NCBI RefSeq assembly: GCF_009674585.1
Contig: NZ_WKJP01000001.1
Coordinates: 248,001-312,000, forward strand
From: Haloferax marinisediminis
GTDB taxonomy: Archaea; Halobacteriota; Halobacteria; Halobacteriales; Haloferacaceae
Direction of reading: 5' to 3'
Length of the DNA: 64,000 bases
Part shown: positions 15,014 to 23,672 of the stretch, one piece after another
How the letters are laid out: every line of letters begins with the position of its first letter
Position numbering within the stretch: the stretch's first letter is position 1
The notes under the pieces: model-generated
What the model saw: the letters and a program-made list of their open reading frames with translations, nothing else
Databases searched by the model: none
What the model was told of the DNA's origin: nothing
Position numbers and translations under genes: made by a program

Positions 15014-15760
15014 ATGTCGTGGTCACCACGTGCTGTCTCGTCGCCACTCGCACTCGCGGCGTTGGTGGCCGCAAACGTCGTTCCGCTCGTTGGCGTCGTC
15101 TGGTTCGACTGGAGTCTCAAGGCGCTCTTGGTCGCCTACTGGCTCGAAAGCGGCGTCGTCGGACTGCTGAACGTCCCGAAGATTCTCGCCGCCAGCGGGT
15201 CCGGCGAAGGCGGGTCATCGATAACTGCGACTATCAACGGGCGACAGGTGGACCTCTCGCCGCCCGAGAACCCCAGAGACGAACTTCACTTCTACGTCTC
15301 GAACGCTCCCATCGCGGGCTTCTTCGCCATGCACTACGGCGTCTTCTGGGTCGTCCACGGCGTGTTCGTCTGGACGTTCGACGCCTTCGCCGTCGGCGAC
15401 GTGGGCGGTGTTCCGCTCGTTCCCGTCGGCATCGCCGCGGGTGCGACGCTCCTCAGCCACGGCGGGTCGTTCGTCGTCAACTTCGTCGGTCACGAGGAGT
15501 ACCGGACTATCTCACCCGGGGCACAGATGTCCGAACCGTACCGCCGCGTCATCGTCCTCCACCTGACGATTATCCTCGGCGCGTTTCTCGTTGCCGCCTC
15601 CGGCGCACCCGCGGCGGCGCTCGTCGTCATGGTCGTCGTCAAGACAGCACTCGACGTTGGGGCACACCTCAGAGAGCATGCTCGGGCGAACAAACGGGCG
15701 GAGAAGCGAGAACGAGGTGGGACGCCGACCGACCGGGACGCACGCGACGCGTCGGCGTGA
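15014..15760 (+). CDS. polytopic membrane protein, DUF6498-like
   Basis: This 248-residue integral membrane protein has about six hydrophobic helices. The first ones are SPLALAALVAANVVPLVGVV and LLVAYWLESGVVGLL. A hydrophilic loop (residues 60-95) and the HYGVFWVVHGVFVW segment follow. The tail is charged (EHARANKRAEKRERGG). The WFDWSLKALLVAYWLESGVVG region recalls proteins annotated DUF6498 in haloarchaea. Function unknown. The ATG at 15014 follows a T-run promoter-like element at 14982-14988. Confidence 0.8.
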   Translation: MSWSPRAVSSPLALAALVAANVVPLVGVVWFDWSLKALLVAYWLESGVVGLLNVPKILAASGSGEGGSSITATINGRQVDLSPPENPRDELHFYVSNAPIAGFFAMHYGVFWVVHGVFVWTFDAFAVGDVGGVPLVPVGIAAGATLLSHGGSFVVNFVGHEEYRTISPGAQMSEPYRRVIVLHLTIILGAFLVAASGAPAAALVVMVVVKTALDVGAHLREHARANKRAEKRERGGTPTDRDARDASA

Positions 15761-15787
15761 GACTGGGGTCCGAAGAAGTGAACGTTC

Positions 15788-16384
15788 TCAGAAGTCGTCG
15801 AGACTGGCCTGTCCGTCTGTTGAATCCGCGAGACCAGAAAGGTCGGCAGCGCGGGCGATGGTCTCGAAGAAGCCTTCGCGTTGACTCCGGTCGTAGAGCG
15901 TCGCGGCCGGGTGAACAGACAGGAGTACGCGGTACGATTCGTCGCCGAGGCGGGCATCGACGATGGACCCTGCCTCGTTCGTGATGGCGACGTTCCGGTC
16001 GAGTAGATGCTGTGAGGGGACCTTCCCGAGCGTGACGACGAGTTCGGGGTCGACGAGTTCGAACTCTCGGGCGAGGTAGCCACGGCAGTTGGCCAACTCC
16101 TCCGTCTTCGGGTCGCGGTTGTCCGGCGGGCGGCAGCGAACGCAGTTGGTGATACGAACGTCGGCGCGGGCGAGGCCTGCCTCGCGGAGCGCATCGTCGA
16201 GGACAGAGCCAGACCGCCCCACGAACGGTTCGCCGCCTTCGTCTTCTTTCGCGCCGGGTGCTTCGCCGAGGAAGAGCAGGTCGGCGTCGTCGGGGCCGAC
16301 CCCGTTGACGATGCGACTTCGTGACTCGACCAGTTCGGGACACTGCTCGCAGTCGGTCACGCAGAGGCCCTCCATGTGTTCCAT
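15788..16384 (-). CDS. udg: type IV uracil-DNA glycosylase (Fe-S)
   Basis: This base-excision repair enzyme removes uracil from DNA. Family 4 features are clear. Motif A is GEAPGAKEDEGGEPFVGRSG, motif B is LLSVHPAAT, and four cysteines could bind a 4Fe-4S cluster (C12, C15, one in ITNCVRC and one in LANCRG). The protein is 198 residues. ATG at 16384 or 16375 is possible, and the TATA-like AATTAA at about 16409-16414 favours 16384. It converges with the DUF6498-like gene, 27 bases apart. Confidence 0.93.
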   Translation of the reverse strand: MEHMEGLCVTDCEQCPELVESRSRIVNGVGPDDADLLFLGEAPGAKEDEGGEPFVGRSGSVLDDALREAGLARADVRITNCVRCRPPDNRDPKTEELANCRGYLAREFELVDPELVVTLGKVPSQHLLDRNVAITNEAGSIVDARLGDESYRVLLSVHPAATLYDRSQREGFFETIARAADLSGLADSTDGQASLDDF

Positions 16385-16408
16385 ACCCGCTTCGAGGAGG
16401 GCGACGGC

Positions 16409-17023
16409 TTAATTCCCAACGAACTGCCGCGCGGCACGGGCAGCCATCCGCGCTACACGAATCGGTTCGGGACGGCCCCCGGTCGGTGTGAACGCGCGAA
16501 GTACTCGAACCGCCTCGTCGTCGTCACACCCAGCGGCCCGCACGAAGAGCCGCTCGCCGTTTACCTCGACGGCATGCCGGGGTGGCGCATCGCGATAGAC
16601 GTCGAGGCGGTGCGTGAGCGCGTCGCCGGAGAAGTGTTCCGAAAGCGCAGGTTCGAGGCCCTCACTCGCTTCGAACGAGACGGAGAGAACAGGCCTGTCG
16701 AGTTCGTCCGCGAGACGACCGATGTCGACGAGGTTGAACCACGCCGGTGCGATGCCCGAGACGAGGAGGTACCGAACGTCTTCGCGGCCGAGCGACGTGT
16801 ACAGCGAGGCGATAGCGTCGGTTGCGTCGACACCGCCGACAGTGCACGTCTCGAAGGCCAGTCCGTCGACGACGCGGTCAGCGCGGACGACGGCACCGCA
16901 GAGGATGCTCTCTGGCGGTGAATCTCCCGAAAAATGAGTCGAGTCAGTCGGTCCGTCTGTTGGTACACGCGCCGTCCCCGGGTACGACTCTGCAATCCCG
17001 AGCGCGCGAGTCCCAGACTTCAC
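16409..17023 (-). CDS. DUF99 (UPF0215) family protein
   Basis: This 204-residue protein has the DUF99 pattern, including KSGTRALGIAES at the N terminus, SILCGAVVRADRVVDG and YLLVSGIAPAWFNLVD. DUF99 proteins resemble nuclease V/RNase H-like folds and are of unproven function, although some are annotated as endonuclease-like. The start is GTG at 17023, overlapping the upstream stop in GTGA. The stop codon is part of the TATA element likely used by the udg gene downstream. Confidence 0.85.
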   Translation of the reverse strand: MKSGTRALGIAESYPGTARVPTDGPTDSTHFSGDSPPESILCGAVVRADRVVDGLAFETCTVGGVDATDAIASLYTSLGREDVRYLLVSGIAPAWFNLVDIGRLADELDRPVLSVSFEASEGLEPALSEHFSGDALTHRLDVYRDAPPRHAVEVNGERLFVRAAGCDDDEAVRVLRAFTPTGGRPEPIRVARMAARAARQFVGN

Positions 17024-17190
17024 TCGTCTTTGATTTCCTGCAGGCGGTCGAGTAACTCGTCGTTCGATGCGCCAATCTCGAAGTCGACTTCGCCCTCGTG
17101 TTTCTCTTTACTCGTCTCTACGCCGTCCTCTTCGTCGAAATCGACGTTCTGGTCGCCCTGCTCAGACTCGTCGTAGCTCCCGAATCCCAT
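17020..17190 (-). CDS. small acidic protein, probable DUF5786
   Basis: This 56-residue protein starts MGFGSYDESEQGDQNVDFDE and ends LLDRLQEIKDE. I associate that opening with the haloarchaeal DUF5786 family of unknown function. The middle is very acidic, and the last 20 residues could form a short coiled coil. The ATG at 17190 lies about 27 bases from a CATTTTTC TATA-like element. The GTGA overlap with the next gene makes a two-gene unit with the DUF99 protein. Confidence 0.82.
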   Translation of the reverse strand: MGFGSYDESEQGDQNVDFDEEDGVETSKEKHEGEVDFEIGASNDELLDRLQEIKDE

Positions 17191-17384
17191 ACATTCACTA
17201 CTACACGACCGAGACTGAAAAATGGTTTGCCGCACGAATTCCGGCGTTCGTGCGTCGTTACGCTGTAACAACGTGGAGTTCGTCCTCCAGAACCGGTCGT
17301 CTCTCCACTCGAAGGGTCGTCGCTCGCGTCGGCGTCCGTCTCTCTCCCCTCCGGTTTTTTTCGTTCGGACACGTACTGTGGCGC

Positions 17385-18011
17385 ATGGAAGTCATCTCTG
17401 TCACCGAAGACGCCGACGTCTTCACCTGTAACGCCTATCTCGTCCTCGGCGACCGGACCGTCCTCGTCGACGCCGGGACGATGGACGGCGTCGAAGCTGT
17501 CGTCGCCGAACACACAGACCATCTCGATGCCGTGGTCCTCACACACCAACACTCCGACCACGTCGGGGAGTTAGCTGCAGTCGTCGAGGAGTTCGACCCG
17601 GACGTGTACGCCTACGCGGACCATCCGTTGCGGACCCACGAAATCGAAGACGGCGACGAAGTCGCCATGGGTGACGAGACGTTCGAAGTGGTCTACACGC
17701 CGGGGCACGCCGCCGACCACGTCTCGCTCGTGAGTGGTCGTTCGCTGTTCTCGGGCGACGTCGTCGTGTACAACGACGGCGCGTTCGACGACGGGAGTTT
17801 CGGCCGGACCGATCTCCCGGGACAGTCTCGCGAGCGCCTCATCACGAGCCTGCAGACGCTCCTCGACAGACTCCCGGAGACCGTCGAATCGATGTACGCA
17901 GGACACGGTGACGTGTTCGAGAACGAGACGGGCGGAGACACCGTCCGCGACGTCGTCGCGCGGGCCCTCGAACGGGCCGAGCGACGGAAACCAAAGTACC
18001 CGGAGGACTGA
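17385..18011 (+). CDS. metallo-beta-lactamase fold hydrolase
   Basis: This 208-residue MBL-fold protein has the metal motif THQHSDHVGE, a further His in YTPGHAADHV, the Asp in FSGDVVVYNDG, and a final His in MYAGHGDVF. Members hydrolyse thioesters such as S-lactoylglutathione-like compounds or other small esters. The substrate is not determinable here. The ATG at 17385 follows a GGTTTTTTTC element by about 28 bases, so the longer frame upstream is not used. A small membrane protein gene starts 1 base after the stop. Confidence 0.9.
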   Translation: MEVISVTEDADVFTCNAYLVLGDRTVLVDAGTMDGVEAVVAEHTDHLDAVVLTHQHSDHVGELAAVVEEFDPDVYAYADHPLRTHEIEDGDEVAMGDETFEVVYTPGHAADHVSLVSGRSLFSGDVVVYNDGAFDDGSFGRTDLPGQSRERLITSLQTLLDRLPETVESMYAGHGDVFENETGGDTVRDVVARALERAERRKPKYPED

Positions 18012-18012
18012 G

Positions 18013-18384
18013 ATGGCGACATCGGCCGCGCGACCCGACCTGACGCGACTCGATTACCTCGGTGTCGTGCTCGCAGCCATCACCGGCCTCCTCCACCTCG
18101 TCCTCGGTGCAGTCGCCCTCTCGTCGAACCTCGCCGACCCGTTCGGTCTCGCCTTCATCGCGGCGGCTGCAGGATTCGCAGCAGGAATCGTCACCGTCCT
18201 CCGCGGGTCCGAACAGACCCGTCGGCGAGCGATTCTTCTCGGGATTCCGTTTACTGCCGGGCAAATCGTCCTCTACGTCGCGCTGAACTGGCCAAACATC
18301 TTCGGCGTCACTGGCGTCGTCGACAAACTCGTCCAGCTCGCGCTGGTCGCAGTGCTCGTCGTGCTATACCGGCGAGAATCGTAG
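18013..18384 (+). CDS. four-helix membrane protein, haloarchaeal
   Basis: This 123-residue protein has four hydrophobic helices: around YLGVVLAAITGLLHLVLGAV, FGLAFIAAAAGFAAGIVTVL, AILLGIPFTAGQIVLYVALN and LVQLALVAVLVVLY. It has short loops and the C-terminal tail RRES. It starts immediately after the MBL gene, so the two are probably cotranscribed. I do not recognise a function. Confidence 0.78.
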   Translation: MATSAARPDLTRLDYLGVVLAAITGLLHLVLGAVALSSNLADPFGLAFIAAAAGFAAGIVTVLRGSEQTRRRAILLGIPFTAGQIVLYVALNWPNIFGVTGVVDKLVQLALVAVLVVLYRRES

Positions 18385-18400
18385 AAGAAAACGGGCGATT

Positions 18401-18547
18401 TTACGCAGCGCGGCGCTCTTTCGACTTCGGTCGAAGGTGCTTGTATCCGCACTTGCGGCACGATTTTGCTTTCTTCGGGTTTCGCGCGTTGCAGCGCATG
18501 CAAATCTGCTTCTCGAGCGTCCGCTTCGTCGCAGCGTCACTAGCCAT
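18401..18547 (-). CDS. rpl40e: 50S ribosomal protein L40e
   Basis: This 48-residue basic protein begins [20 protein letters not shown]. It has a zinc ribbon of C16, C19, C30 and C33 in a C-x2-C...C-x2-C pattern and the conserved ending [12 protein letters not shown]. It belongs to the large ribosomal subunit. It is too short for most gene finders and is one of the few clearly basic proteins in the window. The thioredoxin-like gene lies 99 bases upstream on the same strand. Confidence 0.95.
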   Translation of the reverse strand: MASDAATKRTLEKQICMRCNARNPKKAKSCRKCGYKHLRPKSKERRAA

Positions 18548-18646
18548 GCATACGAGTCCCGTCTACGCCTGTATAACGCTTGCGAGACACATCGCTGCCG
18601 CTCACGGTCGATACGGTTCGGTCGAAGAAACGCAGTAGGAGTGTGC

Positions 18647-18913
18647 TTACGCGCCTGCCTGCTTCAGCGCTGCTTCGATGTCGTCACGCTGGGTCACGCC
18701 CACGAATCGGTCGACGATTCCGTCGTCGTTCTCGATGATGAGCGTGGGAAGCGAACGCACCTGGTACTGGTTGGCCACGTCTTGTTCTTCGTCGACGTCG
18801 ACCTTCTCGAACTCGACACTCTCGTAGTCGCCTTCGAGGTCGTCGAGGATTGGGTCCTGCGTCTTACACGGGCCGCACCAGTCTGCGTAAAAGTCCAAGA
18901 GTCGAACAGTCAT
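18647..18913 (-). CDS. trxA: thioredoxin-like protein
   Basis: This 88-residue thioredoxin fold carries the active site W12-C13-G14-P15-C16 in [11 protein letters not shown] and the cis-Pro loop VRSLPTLII. It reduces protein disulfides in the cytosol. It is about 15-20 residues shorter than classical thioredoxins because the first beta strand and helix are missing, which is common in archaeal mini-thioredoxins. The ATG at 18913 was preferred to an in-frame GTG at 18928. Confidence 0.93.
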   Translation of the reverse strand: MTVRLLDFYADWCGPCKTQDPILDDLEGDYESVEFEKVDVDEEQDVANQYQVRSLPTLIIENDDGIVDRFVGVTQRDDIEAALKQAGA

Positions 18914-19033
18914 CGTATCCCGACGCACCTTGCTTGCCCCCGCGCATAAGGATTACTCATGCGGCGGACGACCCGTGGATTTCCCTGCTCCAAACGGACG
19001 CCATACACGTCGCTGCTGGGTACGAGCCGAAAC

Positions 19034-19040
19034 GTTTAGG
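19034..19040 (+). promoter_or_regulatory. TATA-like box for the Sec61-beta gene
   Basis: GTTTAGG lies 25-31 bases before the ATG at 19065, consistent with a leaderless transcript. Confidence 0.4.
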
Positions 19041-19064
19041 CGGCGGACGCACAGACGGTGGGGT

Positions 19065-19229
19065 ATGAGCAAGGGCCAGAACAGTGGCGGTCTGATGTCG
19101 AGCGCAGGTCTCGTCCGCTACTTCGACGCGGAAGACCGCAATGCAATTCGAGTCGACCCGAAGACCGTCGTCGCGTTGGGAACGCTGTTCGGCATCGGTA
19201 TCTTGGTGCTGAACGCCCTCGCGTTCTGA
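19065..19229 (+). CDS. secG: preprotein translocase subunit Sec61-beta (SecG)
   Basis: This 54-residue tail-anchored subunit of the SecYE-beta channel starts [20 protein letters not shown] and has [10 protein letters not shown] before a single membrane helix ([16 protein letters not shown]) at the very C terminus. The [15 protein letters not shown] motif is the hallmark of archaeal Sec61-beta. It stabilises the translocon. The gene stands alone and precedes pdxT by 56 bases. Confidence 0.95.
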   Translation: MSKGQNSGGLMSSAGLVRYFDAEDRNAIRVDPKTVVALGTLFGIGILVLNALAF

Positions 19230-19285
19230 CGACAGCGCACCGAACGAACGGTCGATTTTTCTTCTCGCATTCCCGAGACTCGTCT

Positions 19286-19888
19286 ATGGATACGCTACGC
19301 GCCGGTGTCATCGCCGTACAGGGTGACGTCACCGAGCACGCCGACGCCATCGAACGGGCCGCCGACGCCCACGGCGTCGCCGCGGAAATCGTCGAAATTC
19401 GACAGGCTGGACTCGTCCCCGACTGCGACGTGCTTCTCATGCCCGGCGGCGAGTCGACGACGATTTCGCGCCTCCTCAAACGTGAGGGTATCGACGACGA
19501 AATCAAGGCACACGTCGACGCTGGAAAACCGGTTCTCGCCACCTGTGCCGGCCTCATCGTCGCATCCAGTGACGCAAAAGACGAACGTGTCGAGACGCTC
19601 GACCTCGTCGACGTAACTGTCGACCGCAACGCCTTCGGCCGGCAAGTCGACAGTTTCGAAGCCCCACTCGACGTGGCAGGCCTCGACTCGCCGTTCCCGT
19701 CGGTGTTCATCCGCGCACCACTCATCGACGAGGTTGGCGGCGGTGTCGAGGTTCTCGCCGAGTGGGATGGCAACCCGGTCGCGGTCCGCGATGGCCCCGT
19801 CGTCGGAACGTCGTTCCACCCCGAACTGACCGCAGACAGTCGAATCCACGACCTCGCGTTCTTCAGCGAACTGGAAGTCGAGGTCTGA
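19286..19888 (+). CDS. pdxT: pyridoxal 5'-phosphate synthase glutaminase subunit
   Basis: PdxT hydrolyses glutamine and passes ammonia to PdxS for PLP synthesis. The 200-residue protein has AVQGDVTEHADAI, the oxyanion region MPGGESTTISRLL, the nucleophile Cys in ATCAGLIVA, and the His-Glu pair in GTSFHPEL. The ATG at 19286 was chosen from homology (MDTLRAGVIAVQG). PdxS is not in the window, and hisE follows on the same strand 92 bases later. Confidence 0.95.
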   Translation: MDTLRAGVIAVQGDVTEHADAIERAADAHGVAAEIVEIRQAGLVPDCDVLLMPGGESTTISRLLKREGIDDEIKAHVDAGKPVLATCAGLIVASSDAKDERVETLDLVDVTVDRNAFGRQVDSFEAPLDVAGLDSPFPSVFIRAPLIDEVGGGVEVLAEWDGNPVAVRDGPVVGTSFHPELTADSRIHDLAFFSELEVEV

Positions 19889-19980
19889 GGCGTCTCGAAC
19901 CAGCACGACGAATCGGCACGGCACCCGCGACGGCCGCCGGAATCAGAGGGTCTTTTTCCGTTCCCGTCCGTCGTCCGACC

Positions 19981-20283
19981 ATGGACGCGGACACGCCGAC
20001 CGACGAGGTTCTCGACGAACTCTTTTCGACCATCGAGTCCCGGAAAGCCGAGCTGCCCGAGGACTCCTACACGACGACGCTGTTCACCCACGAGAAAGGC
20101 GAGAACTACGCTCTCGAAAAACTCGGTGAGGAAGTGACAGAGACCATCCTCGCCGCGAAAGACGACGACCGAGAGGAACTCCTCTACGAGAGCGCGGACC
20201 TCGTCTACCACTTGCTCGTCGTGCTCGCGATGAACGACGCGTCGCTCGACGACTTGCGCGACGAACTGAAAAACCGATTCTGA
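19981..20283 (+). CDS. hisE: phosphoribosyl-ATP pyrophosphatase
   Basis: HisE catalyses the second step of histidine biosynthesis, hydrolysing phosphoribosyl-ATP to phosphoribosyl-AMP. The 100-residue MazG-like helical protein has the metal-binding pattern KLGEEVTETILAAK and YESADLVYHLLVVL. It is not fused to HisI. The ATG at 19981 gives the expected length. It converges with the NpdG-like gene, 34 bases away. Confidence 0.95.
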   Translation: MDADTPTDEVLDELFSTIESRKAELPEDSYTTTLFTHEKGENYALEKLGEEVTETILAAKDDDREELLYESADLVYHLLVVLAMNDASLDDLRDELKNRF

Positions 20284-20317
20284 GCGGCGAGCGCGGGCGA
20301 GCGCGCTACTCGGCGGC

Positions 20318-20986
20318 CTACTGGAACCGGACGCCGAGGTCGTTCAAGCCCTCGTTGTTGTTCGCGACGTTGATGAGAAGCGGCGTGAGCGCCTCGATTT
20401 CGGCCGCGTTTGCGAGGCCACCGCCATCGAGCGCACGGAGTCCGTCGATTCCCTCGGCGAGGAGGCGGACCGTCTCTTTGGCGTCGGGGTCGTCGGCGAC
20501 GAGGAGGGTGTCGACACCGAGTTCTGCGTCGAGGTCGGCGAGGCGACCGGCCGCGAGGTTGTGGAAGGCACCGACGATCGGGATATCCTCGGGTGCCGCC
20601 TCGGTGACGAGCGCCGTCACACTGCCAGCCTTCGGCGGGTGGTAGTGGAACCCGTCGTCGTCGCGTTTGATACCGGTCGCGGGGGTGACGAGGATGTCCC
20701 CCTCGTCCAACGAGTCGGCGACGGCTTCGATGGTGTCGGCGACGTGGTACGGCGGCACGGCGAGGACGACGACCGAGGCGCGGTCGGCGGCCATCTCGTT
20801 CGTGAATCCGTTTACCTTGACGTCACGTCCGCGACTGGAGAGTTCGGTCTCGTACTCTTCTGCCTTCGCGCGAGCCTTCTCGGGGTCGCGCGAACCGATG
20901 ATGACCTCGTGGTCGGTGTGGTAAGCCCAGCGGAGGGCGAGTCCTTCGCCGATGTCACCAGTCCCACCGAGGAGTGCGATTCGCAT
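20318..20986 (-). CDS. npdG: NADPH-dependent F420 reductase (F420H2:NADP oxidoreductase)
   Basis: The enzyme transfers hydride between reduced coenzyme F420 and NADP. The 222-residue protein starts MRIALLGGTGDIGEGLALRW, with a Rossmann GxGxxG-type loop. It has the NADP phosphate-binding IIGSRDPEKA and the downstream VPPYHVADTIEAV and ATGIKRD segments of the family. The start is ATG at 20986, or GTG two codons upstream at 20992. A CCCTTTACG TATA-like element sits about 30 bases upstream. Confidence 0.9.
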   Translation of the reverse strand: MRIALLGGTGDIGEGLALRWAYHTDHEVIIGSRDPEKARAKAEEYETELSSRGRDVKVNGFTNEMAADRASVVVLAVPPYHVADTIEAVADSLDEGDILVTPATGIKRDDDGFHYHPPKAGSVTALVTEAAPEDIPIVGAFHNLAAGRLADLDAELGVDTLLVADDPDAKETVRLLAEGIDGLRALDGGGLANAAEIEALTPLLINVANNNEGLNDLGVRFQ

Positions 20987-21067
20987 ACTCACATGTGCGA
21001 ACTGCGGTGACGTAAAGGGTTACGCGACCGGTGGGTTCTGCCTACTATCCAACGACAGTGGCGCGCT

Positions 21068-21277
21068 TCACTCGTCGTCGGGTTCGAAGAGGTTCTGGAC
21101 CTTCACGAACCCGTCGAGGTAGACGAGCCACCACGCCACGGCCGGCGCGAGCAACAGCGCGGGACCGACCAAGAGGAGTTGCGTGAACGGGTCCGGCGGG
21201 GCGAAGACCGACCCGACGACGAACACGACGGCATCGAGCGCGAGCAGCGTGACGATGAACGCGCGGAAGTCACCCAT
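21068..21277 (-). CDS. small two-helix membrane protein
   Basis: This 69-residue protein starts MGDFRAFIVTLLALDAVVFV and has a second helix QLLLVGPALLLAPAVAWWLV. It ends LDGFVKVQNLFEPDDE. I do not recognise a family. It lies 13 bases downstream of the HAD phosphatase gene on the same strand and is probably cotranscribed with it. The upstream in-frame residues belong to the phosphatase region, so the ATG at 21277 is the likely start. Confidence 0.7.
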   Translation of the reverse strand: MGDFRAFIVTLLALDAVVFVVGSVFAPPDPFTQLLLVGPALLLAPAVAWWLVYLDGFVKVQNLFEPDDE

Positions 21278-21290
21278 CAGCGACCCTCCA

Positions 21291-22145
21291 TCAGTCGAGC
21301 AGTCCCGGCACGTCGTTGACGTCTTCGACGACCGCCGAGGCACCGATTTCGGCGAACTTCTGTCGTCCGTCGTCGCCGGTCAAGCCACCCGAGAGGACGC
21401 CGATACCGTAGTAGACGCGGTCTGGGTCGGCCGCGTCGGCGTTCAGCGCCGTCTTCACGTCGTCGAGCGTGTCGCCGACGAAGACGATGGACCGAGCGTC
21501 GAGTCGTTCGGCGACGGTCACGAGTGCCGCTGGGTGCGGCTTTCCTTCGTCCCAGTCGTCCATCGTAAAGCGGTGGTCGTCGTCGACCTCGAGTGCGACG
21601 CGGTCGAGCGCGATGTCCGCCTCCGCCGACGGTCGGCCGGTGACGACGCCGATTTCACGGTCGCCAACTGCGTCGAGTGTCTCGGGACGGAGGATGACGG
21701 GTTCGTCGTGGATGTAGCCCGACGCCTCGAACGGCGGGTCGCCACCTTCGAGGTCACGGTAGAGGTCAGAGCCGAGGTAGAGTGCCTGAAACGTCTCTCG
21801 AAGCTGTTCGGGGTTCCACTGGTCGAAGACGACAGCAGGGTCGTCGAGCGTGGCTTCGACCACGGCCTCGGCCGCGTCGAGGCCGCCGCCGCGTTCGGCA
21901 ATCTCGTCTGTGAACTCGCCGAGCGAGAGGTCGGCCTCACGGGCGGCGAGAACGTACAGTGCCGCCGCGTAGGTCAGTTCCCAGTCGTTGTTGAACCCGC
22001 CGGCGTCCTTGAACTGCTGGACGTCGTCACGGGAGATGGTCGTGCCGTAGGTTCGGTCGACCGACTCGACGATGGCGCGCCGATAGGAGTCGGCGACGTC
22101 TACGAGTACCCCGTCGATGTCGAAGACGACAGCGTCCGCGTGCAT
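21291..22145 (-). CDS. HAD superfamily IA phosphatase (TIGR01548-type)
   Basis: This 284-residue HAD hydrolase has motif [19 protein letters not shown], motif II VVTGRP and motif III/IV KPHPAAL followed by [13 protein letters not shown] long cap domain contains [17 protein letters not shown], which I associate with the TIGR01548 subgroup found in archaea and sometimes linked to histidine-pathway annotation. It is probably a small-molecule phosphatase of unknown substrate. The ATG at 22145 follows from motif I being ten residues in. Confidence 0.87.
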   Translation of the reverse strand: MHADAVVFDIDGVLVDVADSYRRAIVESVDRTYGTTISRDDVQQFKDAGGFNNDWELTYAAALYVLAAREADLSLGEFTDEIAERGGGLDAAEAVVEATLDDPAVVFDQWNPEQLRETFQALYLGSDLYRDLEGGDPPFEASGYIHDEPVILRPETLDAVGDREIGVVTGRPSAEADIALDRVALEVDDDHRFTMDDWDEGKPHPAALVTVAERLDARSIVFVGDTLDDVKTALNADAADPDRVYYGIGVLSGGLTGDDGRQKFAEIGASAVVEDVNDVPGLLD

Positions 22146-22182
22146 ACGTGAACGGTGTAACGGGGAGGCAAGTGCCTTACTC

Positions 22183-22626
22183 TTATCGACGGGAACCCGG
22201 TCCATCCTCGGCGACGAAGACCGTATCTCCGGGAAGCGACTCGCGACGGACCGGAATCGACGGTTCGTCGTACCCGAGTGTCGTAAAACAGAACGCTGCA
22301 CCGGCACGGCGTGCGACTTTGGCTGCCGAGCTGTGCAGTTCGACCGGAAAATTCAGTGCATAGACGGCATCGACACCCTCGTAGGGACCGAGGTCGGGTG
22401 CGTCCGACCGAGCGACGACGTCGTCACGAACGAACCGTACCCCGTCGGGAACTGGAACGTCGTAGACGTCGACAGCGACCACGTCGACGCCACGGGCGGC
22501 GAGTTCTGCGGCGACGTCAGTTTCCCGACCGATTCCGACTTCGACCACTCGGTCGTAACCCGTCAATCGAGTTACGAGAGCGTCGCGCAACGAACCTCTC
22601 ACGTCGGGATATTTATGAAGCGCCAC
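22183..22626 (-). CDS. UPF0146 family protein
   Basis: This 147-residue protein has a methyltransferase-like Rossmann start ([20 protein letters not shown]) and the UPF0146 pattern [18 protein letters not shown]0146 proteins look like SAM-dependent methyltransferases that have lost their C-terminal half, and their role is unknown. The start is GTG at 22626 ([11 protein letters not shown]), only 15 bases from the divergent archaemetzincin ATG. That gene's TATA element falls inside this coding sequence. Confidence 0.85.
   Translation of the reverse strand: MALHKYPDVRGSLRDALVTRLTGYDRVVEVGIGRETDVAAELAARGVDVVAVDVYDVPVPDGVRFVRDDVVARSDAPDLGPYEGVDAVYALNFPVELHSSAAKVARRAGAAFCFTTLGYDEPSIPVRRESLPGDTVFVAEDGPGSRR
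22609..22617 (+). promoter_or_regulatory. TATA box for archaemetzincin
   Basis: ATATTTATG is centred about 29 bases before the ATG at 22642. It overlaps the first codons of the divergent UPF0146 gene. Confidence 0.55.
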
Positions 22627-22641
22627 CGCTTAATCCCTCGC

Positions 22642-23163
22642 ATGCTTGTCGATATCGTGCCTATCGGGGATATCTCTGCTGCAGTTAAGCGAGAGGCGTC
22701 CGCGGGGCTGCGGTCCGTCTACGATTGCGACGTGACCGTGCAGTCGAATCAGGCCATCCCGGAAGGTGCGTTCGATAGAAGCCGAAATCAGTACCGCGCT
22801 GAACAATTTATCGAACTCACGAGTCGGGTCGGGCGCGGCGAAAAGAACATCGGCATCACGGCGCAGGACCTCTACTACCGCCGCCGAAACTACGTCTTTG
22901 GTCTCGCCTACCTCAACGGGAACGGCTCTGTCATCTCGACGTACCGACTCCAAACGTCCACCGACGGTGGCATCACGAACAAACCCGCCGACGAAGTGCT
23001 CTCCGACCGCGTGCGAAAGGAAGTCGTCCACGAGATCGGGCACACACTCGGCCTCGAACACTGTGACAACAACAAGTGCGTGATGTCGTTCTCGCCGACG
23101 GTGCGAGAAGTCGACGTCAAAGAAGAGAACCTCTGCGGAACCTGTAGCCGACTCATCCACTAA
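22642..23163 (+). CDS. amzA: archaemetzincin family zinc metalloprotease
   Basis: This 173-residue metzincin peptidase has the zinc site H130-E-I-G-H134...H140 in HEIGHTLGLEH. A second metal site is formed by four Cys, two in CDNNKCVMSF and two in LCGTCSRL, as is diagnostic for archaemetzincins. The Met of VMSF is the Met-turn. No signal peptide is present, so it acts in the cytosol on unknown substrates. The ATG at 22642 matches the TATA spacing. The much longer upstream frame runs through the antisense of UPF0146. Confidence 0.95.
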   Translation: MLVDIVPIGDISAAVKREASAGLRSVYDCDVTVQSNQAIPEGAFDRSRNQYRAEQFIELTSRVGRGEKNIGITAQDLYYRRRNYVFGLAYLNGNGSVISTYRLQTSTDGGITNKPADEVLSDRVRKEVVHEIGHTLGLEHCDNNKCVMSFSPTVREVDVKEENLCGTCSRLIH

Positions 23164-23222
23164 TTCTCCCGGCACGATAGCCGTCTCCTCCCTTTTTCTC
23201 GTCACGGCACGTGTATTCGTAC

Positions 23223-23672
23223 ATGAACTTTGTCGTTGCAGTAGATGGGTCTGAGGCCGCTGGTCGCGCACTCGACTACGCACTCACTATGCTCGAACCA
23301 CTGGGCGCGACGGTCACCATCGTGCACTCTGTGGAACCACACGTCGTCGTGGAAGGAGGGACCGAACCGGTGACTGGAATCGGTGACACGGGTGACCGAC
23401 TCACCGCCGAGAGTCTCGAAGATGCAGAAGCACGCGGCGAACGTATCCTCGAAGAGGCGCTCGAACACGTCACGTCGGCCGGCATCGAGGCGACGACGGA
23501 ACTCCTCTACGGCGACCCCGTCGAAGCACTTCCCGAGTACGCTACGGACGTCGGTGCAGATGGCCTCTTCGTCGGACACCGAGGTATCTCGAAGCGCTAC
23601 GAGGGCCTCGTCGGCAGCGTCGCCAAAGAAATCGTCGAGCGGGCAACCTGCCCAGTCACCGTCGTCCGCTGA
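23223..23672 (+). CDS. universal stress protein (UspA family)
   Basis: This 149-residue UspA-fold protein starts MNFVVAVDGSEAAGRALDYA and ends ERATCPVTVVR. The ATP-binding consensus appears as VGHRGISKRYEGLVGSVAKE, with a GHRG rather than the usual GSRG, followed by the conserved GSVAKEIVE. ATP binding is therefore likely but not certain. The ATG at 23223 lies about 29 bases from CCTTTTTC. The rtcA ATG begins directly after its TGA. Confidence 0.92.
   Translation: MNFVVAVDGSEAAGRALDYALTMLEPLGATVTIVHSVEPHVVVEGGTEPVTGIGDTGDRLTAESLEDAEARGERILEEALEHVTSAGIEATTELLYGDPVEALPEYATDVGADGLFVGHRGISKRYEGLVGSVAKEIVERATCPVTVVR

Noticed and set aside
15019-15984. 321-codon plus-strand frame over the DUF6498-like gene and udg
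   Set aside because: The product is almost entirely Arg-rich and runs across two real genes in another frame.
21183-22151. 322-codon plus-strand frame over the HAD phosphatase
   Set aside because: The minus-strand frame has all HAD motifs. The plus frame has none.
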